DNA from: an uncultured bacterium
Lineage (GTDB): Bacteria > Bacillota > Clostridia > TANB77 > CAG-508
Assembly (NCBI GenBank): GCA_905214245.1
Contig: CAJMLO010000017.1
Location: 1 to 19,396, forward strand
DNA: 19,396 nucleotides
Direction of reading: 5' to 3'
Below are positions 1 through 6,890 of this stretch, piece by piece; the stretch's first letter is position 1; each line of letters begins with the position of its first letter. The notes under the pieces are model-generated. The model saw nothing but the letters and a program-made list of their open reading frames with translations, was not told the origin of the DNA and made no database searches. The position numbers and the translations under genes were made by a program.

Positions 1-2
1 GT

Positions 3-335
3 ATGATGAAGCGCCCGTTTCTGGATGACTGGATCGCGCGTTGCTGTGGGCTGGAGGTGCTGAGCGAAGAATCGTTGCGGCGGTATCAGTTGAACAAAAT
101 CAACGAGGTGTTGCGCTATACGGAGCGTAACAGCCTGCTGTACCGGAAACGTCTTGCTGGCGTTTTTGAACGTCACGGTGAGGCGATCCGGGCGGGAATG
201 TGGCCCGCGTCGCCCGACGATGTGACGCAATTGCCGTTTACGACGGCGCGGGATCTCGAGGACGGCTGGAAGCGGTTTGTCTGCGTTCCGCTGGATGCCA
301 TCGCCCGGATGGTGACGCTGAGCACGTCCGGAACT
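3..335 (+). CDS. Adenylate-forming CoA ligase (phenylacetate-CoA ligase / F390 synthetase-like), N-terminal fragment
   Basis: The fragment encodes about 111 residues of an enzyme that would activate a carboxylic acid with ATP to an acyl-adenylate and transfer it to CoA. Seen: an N-terminus starting MMKRPFLDDWIA, the helical stretch NEVLRYTERNSLLYRKRL typical of PaaK-like ligases, LPFTTARDL, and then TLSTSGT, the beginning of the AMP-binding P-loop (family form TSGTTG). The motif breaks right after SGT, where the sequence becomes AT-rich and a TGA follows 9 bases later, so the C-terminal three quarters of the protein is missing. ATG at 3 or 6 are both possible starts; no upstream sequence is available. 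The GC-rich codon use is unlike every other gene here. Length and wording resemble the DVU_1553-type ligases of Desulfovibrio relatives, but that assignment is from memory of the family. It is probably not from the same genome as the rest. Confidence 0.75.
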
Positions 336-340
336 AAATA
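330..340. other. Probable chimeric assembly junction
   Basis: Composition switches within a few bases from GC-rich coding sequence on the left to very AT-rich sequence on the right. Two open reading frames on opposite strands are both broken here: the forward ligase in the middle of its TSGTTG motif (last plausible base about 333-335) and the reverse CmpB-like permease before its C-terminus. No terminal repeats, integrase or IS end is visible at the point. Two genes truncated at the same base from genomes of different composition is best explained by an artificial join. Confidence 0.75.
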
Positions 341-764
341 TAACTGATGCAGGCAATATATTTACAAGATTACCTATTACTGGATGTATTATAAATATGA
401 ATATCACACCCAATATTCCCCAATATATTGAATTTTTAAGACATACTCTTCCATTTATATTAAATTTAATATTTGAATAATCCCAATATTTGGTTTTAAA
501 TATTTTTTCTAAAATGAATCCTACAATATATTCCCATATTGTTAAAAATATCATTGATATAAAAAATATTATAAATATATTTTTAGGTAGTGCTCCAAAA
601 ACAATTATCATTATAATTGCCCCAAATCCATATATTGGACATAAAGGTCCATATAGAAAACCACTATTTACAAAATGTTTATCAAGTATTGTTTTGTATA
701 ATGACTCTAAGCACCAACCTAAAAATGAATATATTATAAAGTATAAAAGTACATTATTTAGCAT
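336..764 (-). CDS. Putative ABC transporter permease, CmpB family (PF06541-like), C-terminally truncated
   Basis: About 143 residues of a multi-spanning membrane protein can be read on the reverse strand from ATG at 764 (MLNNVLLYFIIYSFLGWCLE) to the join at about 336, where the frame is still open. The family signature is clear: YSFLGW followed by E, then NSGFLYGPLCPIYGFGA, a hydrophobic span, WEYIVGFILEKIF, and WDYSNIKFNINGRVCL then SIYWG. These are the conserved blocks of the small clostridial proteins annotated as putative ABC transporter permease (CmpB type); the substrate is not known. The start overlaps the last 11 bases of the upstream gene, and an AGGAG lies 15 nt upstream (780-784), rather far. 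It is co-oriented with, and probably co-transcribed with, the gene ending at 754. A forward reading frame over the same bases is a shadow. Confidence 0.82.
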
Positions 765-1683
765 AATTAAATTCTTTAGCTCCTGTTGTTATTAATGAAT
801 TAACATTTGTTATTTTTATTCTGATATTATTTGTTCCTTCTACAATATTAAGGGTTGCCTTAATTGATTTCTGATTTATATCTTTAACAGACTTTGTTAC
901 TCCATTTAGGTTAATTTCAATGTCTTTAATTCCGTCTGGATCCTCCGCTGTAACTACAAGTTTACCATTTTCAATTTTTAAATTCATTGTAGTCTTGCCT
1001 GATACAATTATTGTTTTTTCAATTATTTCAAAGTTTCCAGAAGAATCTACTGCAGTAACTGTTAATTTGTTTTCTCCTTTTTGAAGTTTTAAAATATAAT
1101 TCATTATCTTATCTTCTGCATCAGACTTATCTATTTGTATTTCATCACTACCATTTATGCTGTAACTGATATATTTCATTTGAGTTTCGTCTGTGGCAGT
1201 AATTTTTATTGTTCCATTTGAACCTTGTTCTTGAATTTCTATTGTAGGTTTTGTTATATCAAGTCCATCTATAATAAATTCTTTTTGATATTTTACTGTT
1301 CTTCCTTTTTCATCTTCAATTTTAACATTCAAAGTACCATTTTCATTTAAAAGCATTACATTTTCTTCAATAAAAGTTCCATCTACTGGTATTTTTGTTT
1401 CTTCATCTGTATTCCAGCTATATATTAAATTCTTGATTTTAATACTGCTTGTAGCCTTTATTATAACCTCGTCATTTACTCTTTCCATTGTTAAAATAGG
1501 CAAATTCTTTTTATCTTTACCCTTTGCATCTTTATATATTGCATATGAACCATGGCCTATAAAAAGCACTCCAAACACTATTAAAGCAATCGCAAAAAAT
1601 TTTAAAATATTTTCTATCTCTGCAGGTCCTGTATTTCTGCTTCTTTTTTTCTTTTTATTTTCCATAACCAAAATTTGATTCAT
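754..1683 (-). CDS. Membrane-anchored protein with extracellular Ig-like domains
   Basis: A 309-residue protein of no recognised named family. Start chosen at ATG 1683 (MNQILVMENK) because GAGGTG (1690-1695) sits 6 nt upstream; a GTG at 1692 lies inside that ribosome binding site. Seen: a basic cytoplasmic N-terminus (KKKKRSRN), one membrane segment at roughly residues 26-48, then about 250 residues rich in beta-strand patterns, including repeated blocks of the form IKITATD...ISYSINGSDE and LVVTAEDPDGIKDIEINLNG, which look like bacterial Ig/cadherin-like domains. The predicted topology puts these domains outside the membrane. It is the first gene after a good promoter and is followed, with overlap, by the CmpB-like permease. 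It might work with the large adhesin upstream, but that is only suggested by proximity. Confidence 0.8.
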   Translation of the reverse strand: MNQILVMENKKKKRSRNTGPAEIENILKFFAIALIVFGVLFIGHGSYAIYKDAKGKDKKNLPILTMERVNDEVIIKATSSIKIKNLIYSWNTDEETKIPVDGTFIEENVMLLNENGTLNVKIEDEKGRTVKYQKEFIIDGLDITKPTIEIQEQGSNGTIKITATDETQMKYISYSINGSDEIQIDKSDAEDKIMNYILKLQKGENKLTVTAVDSSGNFEIIEKTIIVSGKTTMNLKIENGKLVVTAEDPDGIKDIEINLNGVTKSVKDINQKSIKATLNIVEGTNNIRIKITNVNSLITTGAKEFNYAK

Positions 1684-1706
1684 TAGTTTCACCTCATTAT
1701 GTTTGC

Positions 1707-1735
1707 ATTATATCATATCACTTTTTTAAAGTAAA
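1707..1735 (-). promoter_or_regulatory. Sigma-A-type promoter for the Ig-like protein / CmpB operon
   Basis: On the reverse strand, TTTACT (1735-1730) and a perfect TATAAT (1712-1707) are separated by 17 bases, and a TGA before the -10 gives an extended TGn element. The expected start of transcription is near 1700, giving a leader of about 17 nt that carries GAGGTG. Confidence 0.8.
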
Positions 1736-1757
1736 CTTTTATTTTATTTTTGCAGAT

Positions 1758-1791
1758 AAAAATTGAACCCTTTTTTTAGGGTTCAATTTTT
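1758..1791. terminator. Bidirectional intrinsic terminator
   Basis: A perfect 14-bp inverted repeat (arms 1758-1771 and 1778-1791, AAAAATTGAACCCT and its complement) encloses a 6-base loop. The A/T-rich outer stem supplies a U-run in either direction. It follows the stop codon of the large surface protein (1803) by about 12 bases and lies just before the promoter at 1735, so it insulates the two reverse-strand units. Confidence 0.9.
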
Positions 1792-1802
1792 AATATTCTG
1801 TA

Positions 1803-4800
1803 TTATATAACAAATTTTTTGATTAATACAAGTCCGCCTGCAATTATTGCAAGTACTGCTCCTGTAATTAATATATAATTTTCTCCAACACCTGTTACTA
1901 CAGATAAGATTACTGATGCATCATCAATGTCATCTTCTCCTTTTTTAAAGTTATCTGGTGTTGAGTCAATATCAGGTGTATTGCTATCATTTCTGTCTTT
2001 GCTAATTTCAGCCCAGTTTTGTTTTAAACCTAAGTTGTTATCTCCATTTATCCATTGGAAAGTAATTTCTACAATTGCACTTTCTCCAGGTTTTAATAAT
2101 CTATTTTTTAATTGGTCTGTTGTTACAGTTTTTCCATCTTCAGATAATTTCCACTTTGGATTATCCGCTTGAACAAATTTTAATCCATCTGGAATATAAT
2201 CTTTAATTTCATCTGCATAGCCTTCGATTTCACCTTCGTTTGTTACTTTTATTTGATATTTGAATTTAATTACAGCATTTTTTCTAGTATTCTTTAATGT
2301 TTCAACTTTAACTACTGGCTCTGGTTGTACTCCAAATTTGTGTCCTGTCTTTGTAGTTGTTGTTTTTCCATTTAATTTAATGCTATATTCTGTAATAATT
2401 TTTTCAAGTGCTAAGTCAAAGTATTTTACTTTTACCTTTTCTATATCTTGGTCATCTTCACCATCTTTGTTATTATCTGGCGTTGAATCTATATCATCAA
2501 CATGATTTCCTTTTTCGTCTCTGTCATCAGAAATTTCAGCTGTGTTAATTAAGATTCTGTCTGATGTATTAGGTTCTGTAACCTTAAATGCAACTTTAAC
2601 ATCTCTATAATCAGGTTGTGTCATTGTACCTTTATCAAATGCTTTAATTAGATTATCTCTGTTTTCAGCTTGTTCTTGTTCATATGATAAGTAATCTGTT
2701 TTAATTGTTTTAGCTTCATTTGCATTTGTTGTTTCATTTCCATCTTTATCATACATTTTCCATCTATATGTTTTGTTTAAATCATTGTCTGGTAAATATA
2801 CAAGTCCTTCTGGAATGTTATCTTTAACCTCATTTGCATAACCTGCTTGGTTTCCTTCATTATATATTCTTAAAGTATATATAACTGTATCTCCATTTAC
2901 CACATCAACTGGAGTTTTTGGATGAGTATATGTCATTTTTCCATTTTCATCAATAGAGAAACTTGGAACTCTTCCAGATACCTCTTTATCATTTACTCCT
3001 GTAATAAATTTTCTTAATGCTAAGTCAAATTTTTGCACTATTACTTTTTCAAAGTCGTCGTCATCTTCTTGTCCTGGAATATATTCGTCTCCTCTATTTA
3101 TTTCATCATCTTTATACTCTGGAAGTAATTCATCTGTTGGAAGAGTAACATTTCCAGGTGTTGAATCTCTATCTGTTATGTTATTTCCATTTTTGTCTGA
3201 TTGTTTTGTGATATCAGCAATGTTTGTAATTTTTTCAGCAATTACAGTATCTTTTACTTTACATCTAATTTTTACATCAATATAATCAAGTGTTGTAGAA
3301 TTCTTGTAAAATGCCTTAAGTAAAGTATAATTTTTTTCATGTTCCTGCGTAAATGTTTGTATATTTCCTGCTCTATCTTTGTATAAAGTATCTCTACTTG
3401 CTGAATATTCAGTATCAGGTGATGTAATATCTGTTGTTACAGTTCTTCCATCATTTGAAACCTTCCATCCATATTGAGCATTAAATTCATCATTTACAAA
3501 CTCTAAATATTGTGGCAAGTGATCAGTAATTTCTTTTACATATCCATCTATTTCGCCTTCATTGTATACTCTTATTGTGTATGTAACAATATCTCCAACA
3601 TTTACATTAACAGCTTTTTTACTGTGATTATATATTGCTGTTGTTTTTCCGTTAAGCAATGGTGTAACATCAACTTTTGGAGCTCTTGTATAATTTCCGT
3701 TTTCATCTACAAGTTCATTATCTCCAACTGCTGAAATGAATTTTCTTAATGCTAAATCAAAATATTTTCCTGGAATAATTAATTGCTCAAAATCGTCATC
3801 ATCCTCTTGGCTTGTTGTTCCATAATCATCTCTCTTAACATTATCTGGTGTCGAATCTTCATCTTTTACTGTTTCATTACCGTCTTTATCAGCATGTTTT
3901 GTAATTTCGGCAATATTTTTAAGAACATTATCTTTACTTGAGATAGTTGCAATAACCTCGCACTCAATTTGTACATCTAAATATTGTAAATTTTGTCCAT
4001 CAAATCCTTTTAGAAGTGTTCCTGCAAGCTTATCTGTTGTAATTGTTTTACCATCTCCTGATGGATTTTTCCAACCATTTTCTGTATTTATTGTACTATT
4101 CTCTACAAATTTCAATCCTTCTGGCAAATAGTCAGTAATTTCTTTTACATACCCATCTGCTTTACCCTCATTATATACTCTTATTGTATAAACTACTTTA
4201 TCTCCTGTACTTACTTCTAAAGCATTTTTAGGATGAACCTTAACTGCTGTTGTAATTTTTCCATCTGCTAAATCTTTTAATGTATCTGCACTTATTTTTG
4301 GTTCTCTGCTCACTGTTGGTGCAACATTATTTATTGATGTAATGAATTTTCTAAGTGCTAAATCAAATTTTTCTCCTTTTAACACTAAGTCTTCAAAATC
4401 GTCATCATCTTCTTGACTTGTTGAACCATAATTATCTTTATTAACATTATCTGGTGTTGAATCTACATCTTTACCACCATTTGCTCCTGTAATTTCAGCA
4501 ATATTCTTTAATGTCGTTTTTCCAATTGCTGGGCTTTCAGCTGTTACTTCACATTCAATTTGCACATCTAAATATTTAAGTTCTAATGTTTGTTTATTAA
4601 ATGCTGCTAATTTTGTACCTTTTAATTTATCTGTTGTAATTTTCTTTCCATCTGTAGATTTCCATCCGTTATTTGTATTTACTGTACTATTTTCTGCAAG
4701 TTTTAATCCGTCTGGTAGGTAATCTGTAATTTCAGTTACATATCCATCTACTTCGCCCTCGTTGTATACTCTTATTGTATAAATAACTTTATCACCTTTT

Positions 4801-6143
4801 TTTACTTCTAAAGCTGTCTTTGGATGTGTTTTTACAGCTGTTGTAATTTTTCCATCTGCTAAATCTTTTAATGTATCTGCACTTATTTTTGGTTCTCTGC
4901 TCACTGTTGGTGCAACATTATTAATTGATGTAATAAATTTTCTTAGTGCTAAGTCAAATTTTTTCTCAACTTCTGGTGTAAAGCTTACTGAATCACTATA
5001 TGTAGTTTTTGTTCTCTTAACTTCAACTACCGGTTGATCTTTTCCATCAGTATTTTCTGTTGACCAATATGTAAGTGATGTATCAAAATATGAACCTGAT
5101 ATCTCTAAGCTAATATTCTCAATATTTGTAGTTTTAGGAAGTACAATATAAAAATCATGTCCAATTGAATCTTCTAGAGATGCAATTTCTTCATCATCAA
5201 CATCTTGTAATTTTGGTGTAATTATTGTGTTTCCATTTTTTATTGTAGCATTTAATGTTCCTGTTGTATCACTTGTTTTATTTATTTTGAATGGTCCGAT
5301 AATATAGTTATCTCCAACTGTTTTTTGTTTAATTGTTGTTTTTACAAGTGTATATGGTGCTGATGAAGGTGTAGGTGTGTATTCTTGTCCTTCACTGTCT
5401 GCTAAGTTAATTAAATACTCATACAAAATATTGCAATCTTCACTTCTTGAAAAGCCATTCTCAGCTCCTGCGCCATTTTCATCACTTAAAGCATTGTAGT
5501 TACTATCAGAACCTGCAACTGCATTAATCCAAAATTCAAATGTTCCAGCCTCTCCAACATCATAAGCATCACCTGGATTTGTAAAATGCCATACTGCCAA
5601 TTGTTGTACTGCATCAATATCATCATCTGTAATGCTACTATCTGCAAGTCCAGCTTTCCTTAATAATAAATCTCTATATTCAGATGCTGTTTGTCTTTCT
5701 TCTGTTGTAGCATTTGCTTTTGGTGCAATGTATATATTTTCAAGTAATTTTACAAGTTTAGAATAATTTCCATTTGAAAATACTGGTATTAAATTTGCAT
5801 ATGAACTTGGTATTGATGATTTGTTTTTTAAATCAAAATATCTTGTGTATTCTCTAACTGTCGGTGTTCCACTACCAAAAGCAGAAGATCCAAATCCAGC
5901 TCCTCCCTTTACACAATAAATAGTATGGTCATAGTTTGTAACAGTACCACTACTATTTGACTCGCAAATTTTCCAAATGTTTTTTTCTAAAGCTTTGTAG
6001 CCATATCCTGATGAACGAAGCTGTTTAATTGTAAGGTATCTACTACCTGTCGCAGCTTTTGATGTAGTCGTAAAAACTAATCCAAAACATGTTGCTACAA
6101 GAATTGAAATTAATAACATTGTAACTTTCTTTAAGCTTTTCAT
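1803..6143 (-). CDS. Large thioester-domain surface adhesin with five DUF11-like repeats
   Basis: A 1446-residue secreted, membrane-anchored protein. Start chosen at ATG 6143 (MKSLKKVTML), 5 nt after GGAGG; a nested ATG at 6155, with its own AGGTG, would add four residues. Signal peptide about 1-32, cleavage near SKA-AT. Residues ~35-260 look like a thioester domain: YC-V at Cys77 and the AVQQLAVW motif with Gln180/181, the residues that form the Cys-Gln thioester in Gram-positive adhesins, which can bond covalently to host amines. Five repeats follow, starting with FDLAL[RE]K at about 396, 593, 795, 1039 and 1242, each with a T[IL]R[VI]YNEG-type block, GY..E..DY.P.GL, N.AEI and DSTPDN, and joined by acidic linkers ending DDDDFE. 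The C-terminus has a membrane segment (~1425-1443) and a KK tail but no LPXTG. Lys and Asn in the repeats could form isopeptide bonds (inference). Overall it is a TIE-type adhesin. Confidence 0.87.
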   Translation of the reverse strand: MKSLKKVTMLLISILVATCFGLVFTTTSKAATGSRYLTIKQLRSSGYGYKALEKNIWKICESNSSGTVTNYDHTIYCVKGGAGFGSSAFGSGTPTVREYTRYFDLKNKSSIPSSYANLIPVFSNGNYSKLVKLLENIYIAPKANATTEERQTASEYRDLLLRKAGLADSSITDDDIDAVQQLAVWHFTNPGDAYDVGEAGTFEFWINAVAGSDSNYNALSDENGAGAENGFSRSEDCNILYEYLINLADSEGQEYTPTPSSAPYTLVKTTIKQKTVGDNYIIGPFKINKTSDTTGTLNATIKNGNTIITPKLQDVDDEEIASLEDSIGHDFYIVLPKTTNIENISLEISGSYFDTSLTYWSTENTDGKDQPVVEVKRTKTTYSDSVSFTPEVEKKFDLALRKFITSINNVAPTVSREPKISADTLKDLADGKITTAVKTHPKTALEVKKGDKVIYTIRVYNEGEVDGYVTEITDYLPDGLKLAENSTVNTNNGWKSTDGKKITTDKLKGTKLAAFNKQTLELKYLDVQIECEVTAESPAIGKTTLKNIAEITGANGGKDVDSTPDNVNKDNYGSTSQEDDDDFEDLVLKGEKFDLALRKFITSINNVAPTVSREPKISADTLKDLADGKITTAVKVHPKNALEVSTGDKVVYTIRVYNEGKADGYVKEITDYLPEGLKFVENSTINTENGWKNPSGDGKTITTDKLAGTLLKGFDGQNLQYLDVQIECEVIATISSKDNVLKNIAEITKHADKDGNETVKDEDSTPDNVKRDDYGTTSQEDDDDFEQLIIPGKYFDLALRKFISAVGDNELVDENGNYTRAPKVDVTPLLNGKTTAIYNHSKKAVNVNVGDIVTYTIRVYNEGEIDGYVKEITDHLPQYLEFVNDEFNAQYGWKVSNDGRTVTTDITSPDTEYSASRDTLYKDRAGNIQTFTQEHEKNYTLLKAFYKNSTTLDYIDVKIRCKVKDTVIAEKITNIADITKQSDKNGNNITDRDSTPGNVTLPTDELLPEYKDDEINRGDEYIPGQEDDDDFEKVIVQKFDLALRKFITGVNDKEVSGRVPSFSIDENGKMTYTHPKTPVDVVNGDTVIYTLRIYNEGNQAGYANEVKDNIPEGLVYLPDNDLNKTYRWKMYDKDGNETTNANEAKTIKTDYLSYEQEQAENRDNLIKAFDKGTMTQPDYRDVKVAFKVTEPNTSDRILINTAEISDDRDEKGNHVDDIDSTPDNNKDGEDDQDIEKVKVKYFDLALEKIITEYSIKLNGKTTTTKTGHKFGVQPEPVVKVETLKNTRKNAVIKFKYQIKVTNEGEIEGYADEIKDYIPDGLKFVQADNPKWKLSEDGKTVTTDQLKNRLLKPGESAIVEITFQWINGDNNLGLKQNWAEISKDRNDSNTPDIDSTPDNFKKGEDDIDDASVILSVVTGVGENYILITGAVLAIIAGGLVLIKKFVI
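4246..4331 (-). repeat. 86-bp exact direct repeat, copy in adhesin repeat 2
   Basis: These 86 bases are identical to 4837-4922, 591 bp away, which equals one 197-residue protein repeat. They encode the conserved start of a DUF11-like unit (NNVAPTVSREPKISADTLKD and following residues). Identity at every wobble position implies recent duplication or gene conversion between units 1 and 2. Confidence 0.9.
4837..4922 (-). repeat. 86-bp exact direct repeat, copy in adhesin repeat 1
   Basis: This is the partner of 4246-4331. The two copies are in register with the protein repeat, so recombination between them would delete or add exactly one in-frame 197-residue unit. Confidence 0.9.
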
Positions 6144-6180
6144 ATTACCCTCCATATTTTCACCTATTTTTATACTTTCT

Positions 6181-6209
6181 ATTTTACTTTCATTTTTTGC
6201 AATAGTCAA
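6181..6209 (-). promoter_or_regulatory. Promoter of the adhesin gene
   Basis: On the reverse strand TTGACT (6209-6204) and TAAAAT (6186-6181) are separated by 17 bases. Transcription should start near 6174, leaving a leader of about 30 nt with two ribosome binding sites, AGGTG before ATG 6155 and GGAGGG before ATG 6143. The TTG of the -35 could be mistaken for a start codon. Confidence 0.75.
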
Positions 6210-6263
6210 TAACAGTATTTACCACATTTTCCATATATTGAAAATATAGCCTCTATACTGTTA
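6210..6263. promoter_or_regulatory. Inverted repeat directly upstream of the adhesin -35 (possible operator)
   Basis: TAACAGTAT (6210-6218) and its exact complement ATACTGTTA (6255-6263) flank a 36-base spacer that itself contains a short inverted pair (ATTTTC/GAAAAT). The left arm abuts the -35 hexamer. The position suggests a regulator site or a cruciform; no regulator gene is in the window. Confidence 0.4.
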
Positions 6264-6296
6264 CGGAAATTTGTTTTTTTATTATCGTCAAAAATA

Positions 6297-6334
6297 TTAC
6301 ATTCATATTACAATTATATTACATTTTTGTTACA
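6297..6334. promoter_or_regulatory. Four TTACA direct repeats at exact 11-bp spacing
   Basis: TTACA occurs at 6297, 6308, 6319 and 6330 (TGTAA on the reverse strand), one helical turn apart. This phasing is typical of sites bound by tandem dimers of OmpR/PhoP-type or LytTR-type response regulators. It lies about 120-160 bp upstream of the adhesin promoter start and 170-205 bp upstream of the tRNA promoter start, in a region otherwise without genes. The regulator is unknown. Confidence 0.5.
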
Positions 6335-6466
6335 TTTTCAATAGTTTTTAGCTTAAATCTTAGGAATATGCGGGTTTGAAGCGTATTTAATGCAAATGAT
6401 ATTATGTTTATTAATTTTAATAATGAAATATTTATGCAAAAACACTACAAATATTTTCTATTCTGC

Positions 6467-6495
6467 TTGACTTTTTATTTTAAATTTGTTATTAT
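6467..6495 (+). promoter_or_regulatory. Promoter of the tRNA-Gly-Cys operon
   Basis: TTGACT (6467-6472), a 17-base spacer and TATTAT (6490-6495) with a TGT extension just before it form a strong sigma-A-type promoter. Transcription would begin near 6502, about 43 nt before the first tRNA. Confidence 0.82.
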
Positions 6496-6544
6496 ATTAC
6501 TGTTCTATTTTACAGAAACAAAACATATATTTAAACTAGGAGAT

Positions 6545-6620
6545 GCGGGAATAGCTCAGTTGATAGAGCGCTGCCTTGCCAAGGCAGAGGTCGCGGGTTT
6601 GAGCCCCGTTTCCCGCTCCA
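6545..6620 (+). tRNA. tRNA-Gly (anticodon GCC)
   Basis: A 76-nt cloverleaf with encoded CCA: acceptor GCGGGAA/TTCCCGC, D stem GCTC/GAGC, anticodon arm CTGCC-TTGCCAA-GGCAG, T stem GCGGG/CCCGT. The D loop reads AGTTGATA and the T loop TTTGAGC, so the normally invariant G19 and C56 are A and T: a compensatory change that keeps a Watson-Crick 19-56 tertiary pair. All stems are intact, so the gene looks functional. Confidence 0.97.
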
Positions 6621-6630
6621 TTATTTTAAT

Positions 6631-6704
6631 GGCGCTATAGCCAAGTGGTAAGGCACGAGTCTGCAAAACTCTGATCCCCGGTTCAAATCCGGGTGGCGCC
6701 TCCA
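6631..6704 (+). tRNA. tRNA-Cys (anticodon GCA)
   Basis: A 74-nt cloverleaf with encoded CCA: acceptor GGCGCTA with GGCGCC plus T at the 3' side, D arm GCC-AAGTGGTAA-GGC, anticodon loop CTGCAAA (GCA), and T arm CCCGG-TTCAAAT-CCGGG with normal TTC. It lies 10 nt after tRNA-Gly on the same transcript and before a shared terminator. Confidence 0.97.
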
Positions 6705-6728
6705 AAGCAAAAACGGTTCAAAGTCAAT

Positions 6729-6773
6729 AGCTGGTGCAAAACATCTGGAAAGTTGTTTTGCACCAGCTTTTTT
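6729..6773 (+). terminator. Intrinsic terminator of the tRNA operon
   Basis: A perfect 15-bp stem (AGCTGGTGCAAAACA at 6729-6743 and its complement at 6754-6768), a 10-base loop and a run of six T (6768-6773) form a strong rho-independent terminator 24 nt after the tRNA-Cys CCA. Confidence 0.95.
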
Positions 6774-6830
6774 ATTAGGTTAATTAGAATCATATAAAAT
6801 GACATAAAATGGGCGATTTTAAGCAACTCA

Positions 6831-6860
6831 AATAAACCAATAGTTATAATTGGTAATTTG
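6831..6860 (-). terminator. Weak candidate terminator of the carboxypeptidase gene
   Basis: Downstream of the reverse-strand stop at 6891, ACCAAT/ATTGGT (6837-6842, 6850-6855) with an outer AAAT/ATTT pair makes an imperfect 10-bp stem followed by a T-rich stretch in the reverse direction. No better hairpin is seen between the two convergent units (6775-6890). Confidence 0.4.
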
Positions 6861-6890
6861 TGGTATTAAAATATTGTTTATTTCACTGTT

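Noticed and set aside
490..795. Forward open frame of 101 codons in AT-rich DNA
   Set aside because: It is antisense to the CmpB-like permease, which has clear family motifs in the reverse frame; the forward translation has no recognisable pattern and no ribosome binding site.
6144..6209. TTG start at 6209 for the adhesin
   Set aside because: The TTG is the -35 hexamer of the promoter and lies upstream of the expected transcript start; the ATGs at 6143/6155 have ribosome binding sites and a proper signal peptide.
6204..6263. Invertible promoter (phase variation) at the adhesin
   Set aside because: The inverted repeat arms are only 9 bp and the promoter lies outside the segment they enclose.
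6404..6640. Forward open frame of 78 codons upstream of and through tRNA-Gly
   Set aside because: It runs across the tRNA promoter and the tRNA itself, and its sequence is simple AT-rich translation.
6631..6730. tRNA-Cys 3' end as attachment site of an integrated element carrying the T4SS
   Set aside because: The tRNA is followed directly by its terminator, no integrase is adjacent, and no second copy of the tRNA 3' end was noticed in the window. The other end is outside the window, so this is not fully excluded.
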